Source: Mesosutterella porci
GTDB lineage: Bacteria; Pseudomonadota; Gammaproteobacteria; Burkholderiales; Burkholderiaceae_F
Assembly (NCBI RefSeq): GCF_022134585.1
Contig: NZ_JAKNCT010000004.1
Location: 124,001 to 188,000, forward strand
Reading direction: 5' to 3'
Length of the DNA stretch: 64,000 nucleotides
Shown here: positions 34,048-43,288 of the stretch, piece by piece
Layout: every line of letters begins with the position of its first letter
How positions within the stretch are numbered: the first letter of the stretch is position 1
Position numbers and translations under genes: made by a program
The notes under the pieces: generated by a model
Database searches by the model: none
Seen by the model: the letters and a program-made list of their open reading frames with translations, nothing else
Told to the model about the DNA's origin: nothing

Positions 34048-34719
34048 GGATGTTTTTCCTTGGCGTAAAAAAGGGCCGAAAAAAGCGTTTCTGCGATCGA
34101 GGCCCTTTGGTTCGTATCGAGAATGATTTTTATTTTACGAATAATATCCGACAAAGCCACTCAGGTTTTCCCTCTCCTCCGAAAGAAGGGCGGCGGGGCC
34201 TTGAGCGCAGGGGATAGGCCAAAAGGGCAGGAAGCAAAGAGGGGGCAGGGCCGGGGCGCCGTCCCCGGCCTGAAGTCTCAGCATCGGGGGAAAAAGGGCT
34301 TTGCCAAGGGTTTCGGGGCGGCGGGCAAGAGAAAGCCGCCTGCCGAACGCTGCTCCTTTAGGAAAATCCGGGGAAGTTCTCCTTTGTCTCCCCGTCTTTA
34401 AGGGCGGAAGGTCTGCGCTTTTTTTGAGCGCACGACGTCAGGCAGCCGGGGCAACCTTTTTATTTCACCTTGAAAAAATCATAGAACGATTGTTTATAAC
34501 TATTAAATAACAATGAAAGCGTGATTCTGCCGGCGCCAGCCTTCATTCCGCCGGCGGCTTTTTTGAGCCGCCTCTGTTGACCGCAGGGCCCGGCAGAAAA
34601 TAAAACGTCATTTTTCGCACCGCGAAACATGATTTAAAAATTTGACGCGAAGTCAGATAGTTGTTTCTGAATCCGCGCAATTCCAGAACAACAGGCAGTT
34701 TTCATGAGGAGACCTCACC
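34048..34719. other. Long non-coding region with orphan rightward terminator
   Basis: 672 bases without a credible gene. It holds the ahpC promoter zone; a GC-rich purine-biased stretch (34170-34440) with a GCCGGGG/CCCCGGC hairpin around 34250-34270; an AT-rich block (34450-34520); a rho-independent terminator GCCGGCG (34529-34535)/CGCCGGC (34549-34555) plus GGCTTTTTT; small repeats TTTCGC-ACC-GCGAAA (about 34613) and TGAC-N5-GTCA (34643-34655); and an imperfect inverted repeat near 34660-34693. The terminator has no rightward gene upstream, so an sRNA is possible. Confidence 0.4.
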
Positions 34720-36090
34720 ATGGAATATCTGGCGTCATTTCTAGCGGTGCTTGTGACCATTGCCACAGGGTGGCTTGTCATCAAGCGATATCCCACTGTC
34801 ATTGTCCTTCTGGGCTCGGGCCTGATCATGATCGCGATTGCGATCCTGTTCGGGGCCGACCACATCCTCCCCAAAGGCGCGAAGTCCACGGGGCTTGTCT
34901 GGTTCGACCTCGTCGACCTGATCCGGCTCGCGAGCGTGAAGCAGGTAGCCGGCATCGGCATGATCATCATGGTGGCCGGGGGCTTTGCGAAGTACATGGA
35001 GCGCATCGGCGCTTCAGGCGCCCTGGTGAAGGTCTGCATTTCCCCGCTTAAGGCGCTTAAGAGCCCGTACCTCGTGCTCGCGCTCTGCTATATGCTGGGC
35101 GCGGCGATGTGCCCGGTCGTCCCGAGCCACGGAGGGCTGGCGATGCTGCTGCTCACCACGATGTACCCGATCCTGCTCAAGCTCGGAGTCTCCCGGGCGG
35201 GTGCGGCGGCCGCCATCTTCTGCTCGGGCACGATCGGCATGGGGCCCGGCACCGGCACGGCCCTCTTCGCGGCCAAAATCGCCGACATCGAGCCGATTGT
35301 CTATTTCGTTCAGTACCAGCTGCCCGTTGCGATCCCGATGATCATCACGATCGCGGTGCTCAATTTCTTCGTTCAGCGCTACTACGACCGGAAGAATGAT
35401 GACGTCTATACGGACTCCGTTTTTGACAGCGGAAAGCTGATGCCGGTCGGCCCCTCGGGCTATGCGATTCTGCCGGTGCTGCCGATCGCGCTCCTTTGCG
35501 TGTTCTCGAAGTTCGGCTACCAGTCGATCCAGCTCAATACCGTGACCGCGCTCTTTCTCGCCTGGATCATCGGCGTCGTGGTTGAGCTCATCCGCCGCCG
35601 CGACCTGATGAAGGTCTGCGAGGACGCAATGGCGATGATCAAGGGCATGGGGTCGCTCTTCACCACGATCGTCTCGCTCATTATCGCGGCTCAGATCTTC
35701 GCGACCGGCATCAAGCTGTGCGGGTTGATTGACCTGCTTCTCAAATGCGCGAACTACGGTGGCTTCGGCATGACCGGGATGGCCGGTGTCCTTTCGGGTC
35801 TGATCGCGATCGTCGCCTTCCTCACAGGCAGCGGCGTGGGCGCGCTCACGAGTCTGGGGTCCATCGCGACCGATGTGGCCGCGGGCCTGGGCGGGGACGT
35901 GACCCAGCTCATCTCCTCCATGCAGTTTACGGCGGGGCTCGCCCGCGGTATCTCGCCAGTGGCGGGCGCCACGATTGTGGTGGCCGCCGCGGCCGGCATC
36001 ACGCCGATCGCCATCATCCGCCGCACGGCGATCCCGATGCTCGGGGGCTGGATCGTGATGATGATCGGCAACTATCTTCTTCTGGGCTGA
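34720..36090 (+). CDS. DcuC-family transporter, third copy
   Basis: 456 aa, about 12 membrane segments, ATG 34720 after GAGGAG. It is clearly closer to the carrier at 4624 than to that at 10549: GIGMIIMVAGGFAKYMERIGASGALVKV, VVPSHGGLAMLLLTTMYPILLKLGVS and GMGPGTGTALFAAKIADIEP align with the same regions. A C-terminal SGVGALTS replaces the usual SGNAA motif. The partner is an M20D amidohydrolase 95 bases downstream, so an acyl amino acid or a dicarboxylic amino acid derivative is a plausible substrate. Confidence 0.83.
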   Translation: MEYLASFLAVLVTIATGWLVIKRYPTVIVLLGSGLIMIAIAILFGADHILPKGAKSTGLVWFDLVDLIRLASVKQVAGIGMIIMVAGGFAKYMERIGASGALVKVCISPLKALKSPYLVLALCYMLGAAMCPVVPSHGGLAMLLLTTMYPILLKLGVSRAGAAAAIFCSGTIGMGPGTGTALFAAKIADIEPIVYFVQYQLPVAIPMIITIAVLNFFVQRYYDRKNDDVYTDSVFDSGKLMPVGPSGYAILPVLPIALLCVFSKFGYQSIQLNTVTALFLAWIIGVVVELIRRRDLMKVCEDAMAMIKGMGSLFTTIVSLIIAAQIFATGIKLCGLIDLLLKCANYGGFGMTGMAGVLSGLIAIVAFLTGSGVGALTSLGSIATDVAAGLGGDVTQLISSMQFTAGLARGISPVAGATIVVAAAAGITPIAIIRRTAIPMLGGWIVMMIGNYLLLG

Positions 36091-36185
36091 AGCAGGCCGG
36101 TCCCGACCGCCTCTTTCTCTCATTTTTTTTTTGGGGGGGGAGGGGGAGGAAGGGACGGCCCGGGCGGACATAAAAGAGGCGCAAT

Positions 36186-37406
36186 ATGAATCCTGATATT
36201 TATGAGGCAATCAAGGCCGAGGCCCGCGCAATGCAGGACTCGATCGTGGGCTGGAGGCACCATCTGCACGAGAACCCCGAGCTTTCCTTCAAGGAGACGG
36301 GCACCACGGAGTTCATCCGCAGGGAGCTTGAGTCCTTTGGCTACAGGGACATCCAGGTGGGGTTCGGCCCGGTCGGAACGGGGCTTTGCACGTACGTGGG
36401 GCAGGGCGGCCGCTGCGTGGGGCTGCGCTGCGACATCGACGCGCTGCCGATTGCCGAGCAGACAGGGCTGCTCTACCAGTCGAAGAACCCCGGGGTCATG
36501 CACGCCTGCGGGCATGACGCCCATGCCGCCTGCATGCTCGCTGCCGCCCGAATCCTGAAGCTATACGAGAAAGATCTGCCGGTGCGGGTGAAAATCTTTT
36601 TCCAGCCCGCGGAAGAGACGCGCACGAAGATTTTTGAAAAGCCGCTCTCTGGGGCGGGCTACGTCGTGCGCAGCGGCGCGCTCGAAGGCGTGGACGCGAT
36701 GTTCGGCATGCACGTCTGGGGGATATTCGAGGCCGGGAAGGTCTTTGTCCGCGAGGGCGCGACTATGATGGCTTCGGGGCGCTTCAGCCTGAAGGTGATC
36801 GGCAAGGGCACTCACGGCGCGAGCCCTCACCTGGGGTGCGATCCGGTCACGACGGCCTCCCAGATCGTCTGCGGTCTGCAGACGATCGTCTCGCGGGAAA
36901 CGAGTCCGATCGAACCCGCACTGATCACGGTGGGCACCATCCACGGGGGGACCGCGACCAACGTGATCCCGCAGGAAGTAACGCTCTCGGGCACGATCCG
37001 GGCAGCGCGCGAGGATCTGGTGCGGTTTATGGGCAAGCGGCTGGGGGAGCTTGCATCGCTCACCGCGCAGGCCCATCGCTGCAGGACCGAATACAGCCTC
37101 CTCATCAACGGGCCGGCCGTGATGAATAACCCGGCGATGGTCTCGGTGGTGCGCAGCGCGGCAGGCGCGATTCTAGGAAGCGGGCGTGTGAAGGACGTCG
37201 ACATGCTCACGGGCTCGGAGGACTTTCGTGAATATTCCGCCCGGGTTCCGTCCTGTCTTTACTTCATGGGCATGAAGGACGAGGGAAAGGGCGTTGGCCA
37301 GCCTCAGCACGATCCCGCCTTTCTCGTAAACGACGCGGTGCTCTCAGATGCCGCAGCCGTGATGGCGGCCATTCCGTTTGCCTTCGGGCAGGCCTGCCAG
37401 GGCTAG
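36186..37406 (+). CDS. M20D-family amidohydrolase (hippurate/N-acyl amino acid hydrolase-like)
   Basis: 406 aa cytoplasmic metal-dependent amidohydrolase. Motifs of the HipO/ILR1/AbgB group: WRHHLHENPELSF, LRCDIDALPI, MHACGHDAHAACML, FFQPAEE, MHVWGIFEAG and the C-terminal GSEDFREYSARVPSCLYFMG. It hydrolyses N-acyl or N-aroyl amino acids or related amides. It is transcribed with the DcuC-type carrier. A 10-T plus 8-G homopolymer (36123-36140) lies 45 bases upstream of its start. Its TAG overlaps the convergent LysR stop by 3 bases. Confidence 0.87.
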   Translation: MNPDIYEAIKAEARAMQDSIVGWRHHLHENPELSFKETGTTEFIRRELESFGYRDIQVGFGPVGTGLCTYVGQGGRCVGLRCDIDALPIAEQTGLLYQSKNPGVMHACGHDAHAACMLAAARILKLYEKDLPVRVKIFFQPAEETRTKIFEKPLSGAGYVVRSGALEGVDAMFGMHVWGIFEAGKVFVREGATMMASGRFSLKVIGKGTHGASPHLGCDPVTTASQIVCGLQTIVSRETSPIEPALITVGTIHGGTATNVIPQEVTLSGTIRAAREDLVRFMGKRLGELASLTAQAHRCRTEYSLLINGPAVMNNPAMVSVVRSAAGAILGSGRVKDVDMLTGSEDFREYSARVPSCLYFMGMKDEGKGVGQPQHDPAFLVNDAVLSDAAAVMAAIPFAFGQACQG

Positions 37407-38419
37407 TCCTTCGGGGCTTCGGGCAGAGGACGGAGCTCGATGCCCGCAGTCCCCTGCGGCAGCAGCGGCGCGATGCGCCCGAGGATATCGTCCCGGATGA
37501 TGCCGTGCAGCTCCGTGATGATCCTGGTGAAGAGCTCGGAGGGGACGCTCGCTTCCGCAAGGACGTAGATGGATCTTGACAGTCCCGGCGGGGGAGAGGG
37601 CAGGACGCGCAGCTCCTCGAGGAGCTCCAGGTGCTGCAGCAGAGACAGCGGTCGGATAATGGCCCAGCCCAGCCCCTGGGCCACGAGCTTCATGCGCATC
37701 CCGATGCTGTCGGTGTAGATGTTGCCGCAGACGGGGATGTCGTGGGTCTGGAAATGCCCGTCCTCAAGCCTGCCCCCGCCGCTCGAGCGGTAGTTGTGGA
37801 TGAAGGGCAGACCGCAGAAGGCGAGCTCTCGCCAGCTGCCCGGACTGAAGGCTGCGGGGGCTGCGCTGCGTGGGAAAATGATGACCGAGGGTTCGGTGAG
37901 CAGCTCGAAGCGGCGCAGTCCCGGGGCTTCAAAGCAGGGGTTGATGGAAAGGATGACGTCCACTTCCCGAGCGGCAAGCCGCTCGCAGAGGCGGTCCGCG
38001 CCTCCCGTGAGGCACGAGATCCTCTGCAGCGACGGGGCCATTTTTCTGATGAAGGCCGGGGCGATGTCGTAGGAAAAGCTGTCGATGAAGCCGATCCTGA
38101 GGGAAGGCCTGATGCGGCTCATGAGCCGGATTTCCGTAACGCTTTTTTCAAACTGCCGCATGCAGGGGCGCAGCTCGCTTTCCAGGCGGCGGCCTTCGGC
38201 CGTGAGCGAGGCGGGGCGGCGCGAGCGGTCGAACAAAAGGACCCCCAGCGAGGCCTCGAGCTCGCTCAAAATTCGCGAGACCGAGGCGACTGACAGCTCC
38301 GCGAGCTGCGCCGTCTTTCGAAAGGAGCGAGTCTCGCAGAGGCTCAGGAAGATCTCAAAGTCCTTGTTGAAAAGGCTTTTTTTCAGACTGATGTTTCTGC
38401 TGGGAAGCGGCTCGGCCAT
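37403..38419 (-). CDS. LysR-family transcriptional regulator
   Basis: 338 aa from ATG 38419. The N-terminal HTH (FEIFLSLCETRSFRKTAQLAELSVASVSRILSELEASLGVLLFDRS) has Ser-Val-Ala-Ser-Val where LTTRs often have QPA, and is preceded by a 20-residue extension. The effector domain follows (LRIGFIDSFSYDIAPAFI...). Convergent with the DcuC/M20D pair; the stop codons overlap. It may regulate that pair in trans, but its own promoter faces a gene-poor region (38420-39020). Confidence 0.88.
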   Translation of the reverse strand: MAEPLPSRNISLKKSLFNKDFEIFLSLCETRSFRKTAQLAELSVASVSRILSELEASLGVLLFDRSRRPASLTAEGRRLESELRPCMRQFEKSVTEIRLMSRIRPSLRIGFIDSFSYDIAPAFIRKMAPSLQRISCLTGGADRLCERLAAREVDVILSINPCFEAPGLRRFELLTEPSVIIFPRSAAPAAFSPGSWRELAFCGLPFIHNYRSSGGGRLEDGHFQTHDIPVCGNIYTDSIGMRMKLVAQGLGWAIIRPLSLLQHLELLEELRVLPSPPPGLSRSIYVLAEASVPSELFTRIITELHGIIRDDILGRIAPLLPQGTAGIELRPLPEAPKD

Positions 38420-38891
38420 GGCGTGATTTTCCGAAGTCAGGCGCGGAACGCGCCGGGATTCAAGTTTAAGCGCGCGAAAAAGCAGCAAGAGGATTTTCTA
38501 AGAGGTTGAAAGGGCGCATGGTGCTGCCGGGAATAGCAGGCGCAAGAAGGCCGCAGCGCAGTTCAGACAGCCATTGGAGGCTTTAGGCTGCGGATCTAAA
38601 TTTCAGCACAGTATTTCTGAATTTCTAATGTTGAAAAAATTATGAATCACTGTTTTTATAAATCTAATTAAAAATTATAAAAAGTTAATCGCCGCTATTG
38701 CCCGCACCTTTCCGTCAGGGACGCCAGGAGTCCGGAAAGGACCGGCCTGTGAAAGAGAGAGGTTCTTTGGAAGGGGAAAGCCGCTAGGCAAGGCGAAGCA
38801 AGTCAGTCGGATCGGGCTGGCCAAATCATCCCGGATGACTGATTTCCTGCAGACAAAGCTGGCGCCGGCCGTGGCAGGGGGCATAACAAAA
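38420..38891. other. Gene-free spacer upstream of the LysR regulator
   Basis: No supported gene. It is AT-rich around 38600-38700 (probable promoter zone) with no recognised operator. Short open frames here lack ribosome-binding sites and family resemblance. Confidence 0.35.
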
Positions 38892-38928
38892 GGGATCCCC
38901 GGCTCGTTTGCCTTGAGCCGGAGATCCC
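38892..38928 (-). terminator. Leftward terminator of the adhesin remnant
   Basis: GGGATC-CCCGGCTC (38892-38905) pairs with GAGCCGG-A-GATCCC (38915-38928). Leftward it is followed by TTTTGTT. It lies about 90 bases past the stop of the remnant at 39021. Confidence 0.75.
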
Positions 38929-39020
38929 ACCGGGATTCTTCGATTGAAAAATCCCCTTCTCACGTTTCCCGGCTCCCTGTCGGGCGGGGGGAGCCAAGGG
39001 CTTCTTTCCGCTTAAGCGGC

Positions 39021-39413
39021 TTACTTGGCGGTAAGCGCCTCCACCTTTGCAGCCAGCTTGGAAAGCTGCGCCTTGACAGCAGTCAGCTCAGACTCCAGCT
39101 GATTGGAATGATCGCGGGCCGCCTGCAGGTCTTTGGCCATGTTTTCCTCGCGGGTCCTGGAGGCAGAAAGCTGTGCCTGGAGATCATTCGAGCGGTTCTT
39201 AGCGTCAAGCGCGACCTGCCTGTAGTCCACGGCGTGCCTGAAGTCGCCGCCGAAGCGGTAGATGAGGCCGGCGTTAAGCATATTGGAGCTGACCCCGCTG
39301 ATTGAGTACCCCGCAGACACGAGGAGGTTGCCGGAGTCAGCCGTGTACCAGAACGCGCATAAGACCGCCGCGTTGCAATTGCAGAAAGCAAGTTCATAAA
39401 AATGATATATCAA
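39021..39413 (-). pseudogene. C-terminal remnant of a YadA-like or other outer-membrane adhesin
   Basis: 130 codons open. The N-terminal 20 residues are not a credible gene start (no signal, no ribosome-binding site). From ALWYT-like FWYTADSGNLLVSAGYSISGVSSNMLNAGLIYRFGGD the sequence looks like the last strands of an outer-membrane anchor. It is followed by a coiled coil (DAKNRSNDLQAQLSASRTREENMAKDLQAAR...) ending ESELTAVKAQLSKLAAKVEALTAK. The passenger and most of the anchor are gone. The end closely resembles the broken gene at the right edge of the window, pointing to a paralogous family. Confidence 0.65.
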
Positions 39414-39629
39414 TATTTTTTAACATTTAAAATAATGTAAGTTGTTCAACCTGGCACAGGGGGTTTGAGAGGCGCCTGCCGCAGGACCTCTCGGCGGGGG
39501 CTGGTTATGGAAGAAACGGGGGAAAGCCCTTTTTCCCCCAGCCGGATTTTTCCTCAGGGCCTGCCGCCTGTTCGACGGCAGGCCTGCGTCTAATGCAAAA
39601 AAATCAAAAGTCTGAGTGAATTTATTTTT
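39414..39629. other. Spacer between adhesin remnant and Pho box
   Basis: AT-rich next to the remnant, then GC-rich. It contains GGGGGAAA/TTTTTCCCCC (about 39518-39539), a hairpin that could terminate transcription in either direction. No gene supported. Confidence 0.3.
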
Positions 39630-39669
39630 CTGTCATCAAACCGTCACAAAACCGTCACGGGGCTGACAC
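39630..39669 (+). promoter_or_regulatory. Pho box, four tandem PhoB half-sites
   Basis: CTGTCAT (39630), CCGTCAC (39641), CCGTCAC (39652) and CTGACAC (39663) stand at exact 11-base intervals, the geometry PhoB dimers require. CATACT at 39680-39685 serves as -10, 10 bases past the last repeat, so PhoB replaces the -35 contact. Direct support for phosphate-starvation control of pstS. Confidence 0.92.
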
Positions 39670-39749
39670 AACGCCTCTCCATACTTTCAACCTGTGCGGG
39701 AGGAAAGCACCCGCACTTGAATTCTTTTCTACTGATGGAAAAATAAAAG

Positions 39750-40580
39750 ATGACTCTCAAGTTCCTGCGTTCCAAGGCTGCCGTCGCTGCCCTTTTGGCC
39801 GCCTCCGTGATGTTCTCCTCCTCTGCCTTCGCCGGCACCCTGAACCTGAACGGCTCCACCACGGTGCTGCCGATCATGCAGCAGGTGACCGAGGCCTTCC
39901 ACAAGCAGCACAGGGACATCACGGTGACGATCTCCGGAACCGGGTCCGGCAACGGCATCAAGGCTCTGCGCGACGGCACGACCGACATCGCCATGTCCAG
40001 CCGCGACATGAAGGAAAAGGAAGTGGCTGACTTCGGAACGCACGGCATCAAGCCCGTGAAGATCACGATCGCTCATGACGCCATCATTCCGGTGGTGAAC
40101 CCGAAGAACAAGGTGGCGGGCCTATCCAAGGATCAGATCCGCGGGATCTTCGCCGGCAACGTGAAGAACTGGAAGGAAGTGGGCGGTTCTGACGCCCCGA
40201 TCGTCGTGGTCGGCCGCGACTCCTCCTCCGGCACGTTCGAATGCTGGCAGGAGCTCGTGATGGGCAAGACTCGCGTCTCCCAGCGCGCGCTGCTGCAGAG
40301 CTCGAACGGCGGCGTTGTCCAGGCTGTGGCCGGCAACCCCAACGCGATCGGGTACATCGGCGTGGGCTATCTCGGCAAGCAGGTGAAGGGCCTCTCGGTG
40401 AACGGCGTCAAGCCCTCCGCTGAAGCCGCCCGCAAGAAGACCTGGCCGATCGCCCGCGACCTTTTCCTCTTCACCGCCAAGGCTCCCGCGGGCGACGCGA
40501 AGAAGCTGATCGACTACACCCTGAGCAGGAGCGGCCAGCAGTATGTCGCCAAGGCGGGCTACGTTCCTCTTGGCAAGTAA
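39750..40580 (+). CDS. pstS: Phosphate ABC transporter substrate-binding protein PstS
   Basis: 276 aa with signal peptide ending SSSAFA and mature start GTLNLNGSTTVLPIMQQ. Phosphate-binding loops: NGSTTV, SGTGSGNGIKALRDGTTDIAMSSRDMK and GRDSSSGTFECW. This is the short PstS form of about 270-280 aa. First gene of pstSCAB-phoU, directly behind the Pho box. It captures orthophosphate in the periplasm. Confidence 0.96.
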   Translation: MTLKFLRSKAAVAALLAASVMFSSSAFAGTLNLNGSTTVLPIMQQVTEAFHKQHRDITVTISGTGSGNGIKALRDGTTDIAMSSRDMKEKEVADFGTHGIKPVKITIAHDAIIPVVNPKNKVAGLSKDQIRGIFAGNVKNWKEVGGSDAPIVVVGRDSSSGTFECWQELVMGKTRVSQRALLQSSNGGVVQAVAGNPNAIGYIGVGYLGKQVKGLSVNGVKPSAEAARKKTWPIARDLFLFTAKAPAGDAKKLIDYTLSRSGQQYVAKAGYVPLGK

Positions 40581-40610
40581 CCGGTCCGGCTGTTCCTACT
40601 GAAAAAAAGT

Positions 40611-40648
40611 GCTCCCGCGGGGGTTTCTCTCCTCCCTTTCGCGGGAGC
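40611..40648 (+). other. Hairpin between pstS and pstC
   Basis: GCTCCCGCG (40611-40619) and CGCGGGAGC (40640-40648) with a following CTTTAA. Without a real T-run it is likely a partial terminator or mRNA-stabilising stem that keeps PstS in excess over the membrane components. Confidence 0.6.
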
Positions 40649-40670
40649 CTTTAATGCAAGGCTCAATCGA

Positions 40671-41573
40671 ATGACTTCTTCTGCGGCCGCCCCCGCGGGC
40701 GACAGGCACGAGGGGCTTTTCAGAAATTCCCTCGCAGCCGTTGCAGCCGTGAGCGTTCTCGCGCTCGCGGCCATTGTCGTGTTTCTTTTCACGCAGGCGT
40801 TTCCGATTCTGAGGGACGTCCCCCTGCGTCAGTTTTTCTTCTCCACGGAGTGGTACCCGACTGATGATCCTCCGGTTTTCGGAATCGGGGCCATGATCGT
40901 GGGATCTCTTTCGGTCGCCGCCGTGACGACCGTGATCGCGGTGCCGATCGGAGTGCTCACCGCCGCGGCCATGCACTGCGCCTTTCCTCCGGCGGTGACC
41001 CGCTTCCTCAAGCCCGTGATCGAGCTCATGGCGGCGCTGCCCTCGGTGGTGATCGGCTTTTTCGGCCTTGTGGTCGTGGCGCCCTGGCTGCAGCAGACGT
41101 TCAACCTCACCACGGGGCTCAACCTCTTCAACGCGGGGCTGATGCTCGCCTTCATGTGCGTGCCGACGATCGCCTCAATCTCCGAGGACGCGCTTAACAA
41201 CGTGCCCGCCCAGATGCGCGAGGCAAGCCTCGGGCTCGGAGCCACCCGCTGGGAGACCCTCTGCCGCGTGGAGCTGCGCTGGGCCCTGGGCGGCATCGGC
41301 ACGGCCGTGATGCTCGCGATTTCGCGTGCGATCGGCGAAACGATGGTAGTGCTCATGGTCGCGGGCGGGGCCGGCATCCTTCCCGAAAGTCTCTTTGACC
41401 CCGTGCGTCCTCTCACCGCCGGCATCGCTGCTGAAATGGCCGAGGCCGCCGTGGGCGGCGAGCACTACCACGCGCTTTATGCCGCAGGCCTGGTCCTTTT
41501 CTTCATTACGTTCGTCTTCAACGTGATCGCCTGGAACCTCACCCGGCGCTTTGCGCTGAAGGAGGGATCATGA
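40671..41573 (+). CDS. pstC: Phosphate ABC transporter permease PstC
   Basis: 300 aa, six membrane helices. Family marks: FFFSTEWYPTDDPPVFGIGAMIVGSL, the EAA-type loop QMREASLGLGATRWETLCRVELRWALGGIGTAVMLAISRAIGETM (typical ARAIGET motif of Pst permeases). Its stop overlaps the pstA start (ATGA), so translation is coupled. Confidence 0.94.
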   Translation: MTSSAAAPAGDRHEGLFRNSLAAVAAVSVLALAAIVVFLFTQAFPILRDVPLRQFFFSTEWYPTDDPPVFGIGAMIVGSLSVAAVTTVIAVPIGVLTAAAMHCAFPPAVTRFLKPVIELMAALPSVVIGFFGLVVVAPWLQQTFNLTTGLNLFNAGLMLAFMCVPTIASISEDALNNVPAQMREASLGLGATRWETLCRVELRWALGGIGTAVMLAISRAIGETMVVLMVAGGAGILPESLFDPVRPLTAGIAAEMAEAAVGGEHYHALYAAGLVLFFITFVFNVIAWNLTRRFALKEGS

Positions 41574-42433
41574 AACTCAAAAATTTCGGGCTGCGGCAGG
41601 CCGCGGGCTTCGCAGGCTTTGCGGCCATGAGACTCGCGGCGGCGGCGAGCGTCCTTGCGCTTTTCGGCGTGCTGGGCGTGCTCATCGTGAACGCCTGGCC
41701 CGTGCTCGGCTGGGATTTCCTCACGCAGCCGCCGCGCGACATGATGACCGCGGGCGGGGTCTTCCCCTGCATCGTCGGTACGGCGCTGCTCGCGCTGGGG
41801 GCGCTTTTCTTCGCGCTGCCCCTCGGGGTGGCGAGCGCCGTGTACCTGAACGAGTACAGCCGCGACACGCCCGCGGTGGTGCTGCTGCGGCTTTCGATCG
41901 CCAACCTCGCAGGCGTCCCCTCGATTGTCTTCGGGCTGTTCGGCCTAACGTTCTTCTCCGTCTTCTGCGGGTTCGGGGTGAGCCTCCTTTCGGGGATCCT
42001 CACGCTTGCAGTGCTGTCGCTGCCCATCATCATCAACACGACGGAAAGCGCCTTGAAGCAGGTTCCGGGCGACTGGCGTGAGGCGAGCCTCGCCCTCGGG
42101 GCCACGCGCCGCGAAACGATCATGAAGATCGTGCTGCCCTCGGCGCTGCCGGGCATCATGACCGGCGCGATCCTTGCGCTCGCCCGCGCCGCGGGCGAAA
42201 CCGCCGCGATCATGTACACGGGCGCGGTCTTCTTCACGCCGAAGGAGGGCGTCTCGCTCTTCGAGCCGGTGATGGCACTGCCCTATCACATCTACGTGAT
42301 GGCGACCTCCGGCACCGACATCGAGGCGACCAGGCCCCTGCAGTACGGCGCCTCCGTGGTCCTTGTGGTGCTCGTCTTCGCCATGAGCCTTGCGGCCATT
42401 CTCATCCGAGAGTTCCGCCGCGGCAAACACTAA
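41570..42433 (+). CDS. pstA: Phosphate ABC transporter permease PstA
   Basis: 287 aa, six membrane helices, cytoplasmic loop DWREASLALGATRRETIMKIVLPSALPGIMTGAILALARAAGETA with the Pst-specific ARAAGET. PstA pairs with PstC to form the channel. Starts inside the last codon of pstC; 24 bases before pstB. Confidence 0.94.
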   Translation: MKLKNFGLRQAAGFAGFAAMRLAAAASVLALFGVLGVLIVNAWPVLGWDFLTQPPRDMMTAGGVFPCIVGTALLALGALFFALPLGVASAVYLNEYSRDTPAVVLLRLSIANLAGVPSIVFGLFGLTFFSVFCGFGVSLLSGILTLAVLSLPIIINTTESALKQVPGDWREASLALGATRRETIMKIVLPSALPGIMTGAILALARAAGETAAIMYTGAVFFTPKEGVSLFEPVMALPYHIYVMATSGTDIEATRPLQYGASVVLVVLVFAMSLAAILIREFRRGKH

Positions 42434-42457
42434 CGGTTATTTGGAAAGCAAGCCACT

Positions 42458-43261
<804 letters not shown>

Positions 43262-43288
43262 CCGGGCGCGGAAAAAGGAGAAGAAGAG

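Noticed and set aside
39021-39413. Intact 130-aa protein
   Set aside because: The open frame starts inside outer-membrane anchor-like sequence, lacks a signal peptide and ribosome-binding site, and is best read as a remnant.
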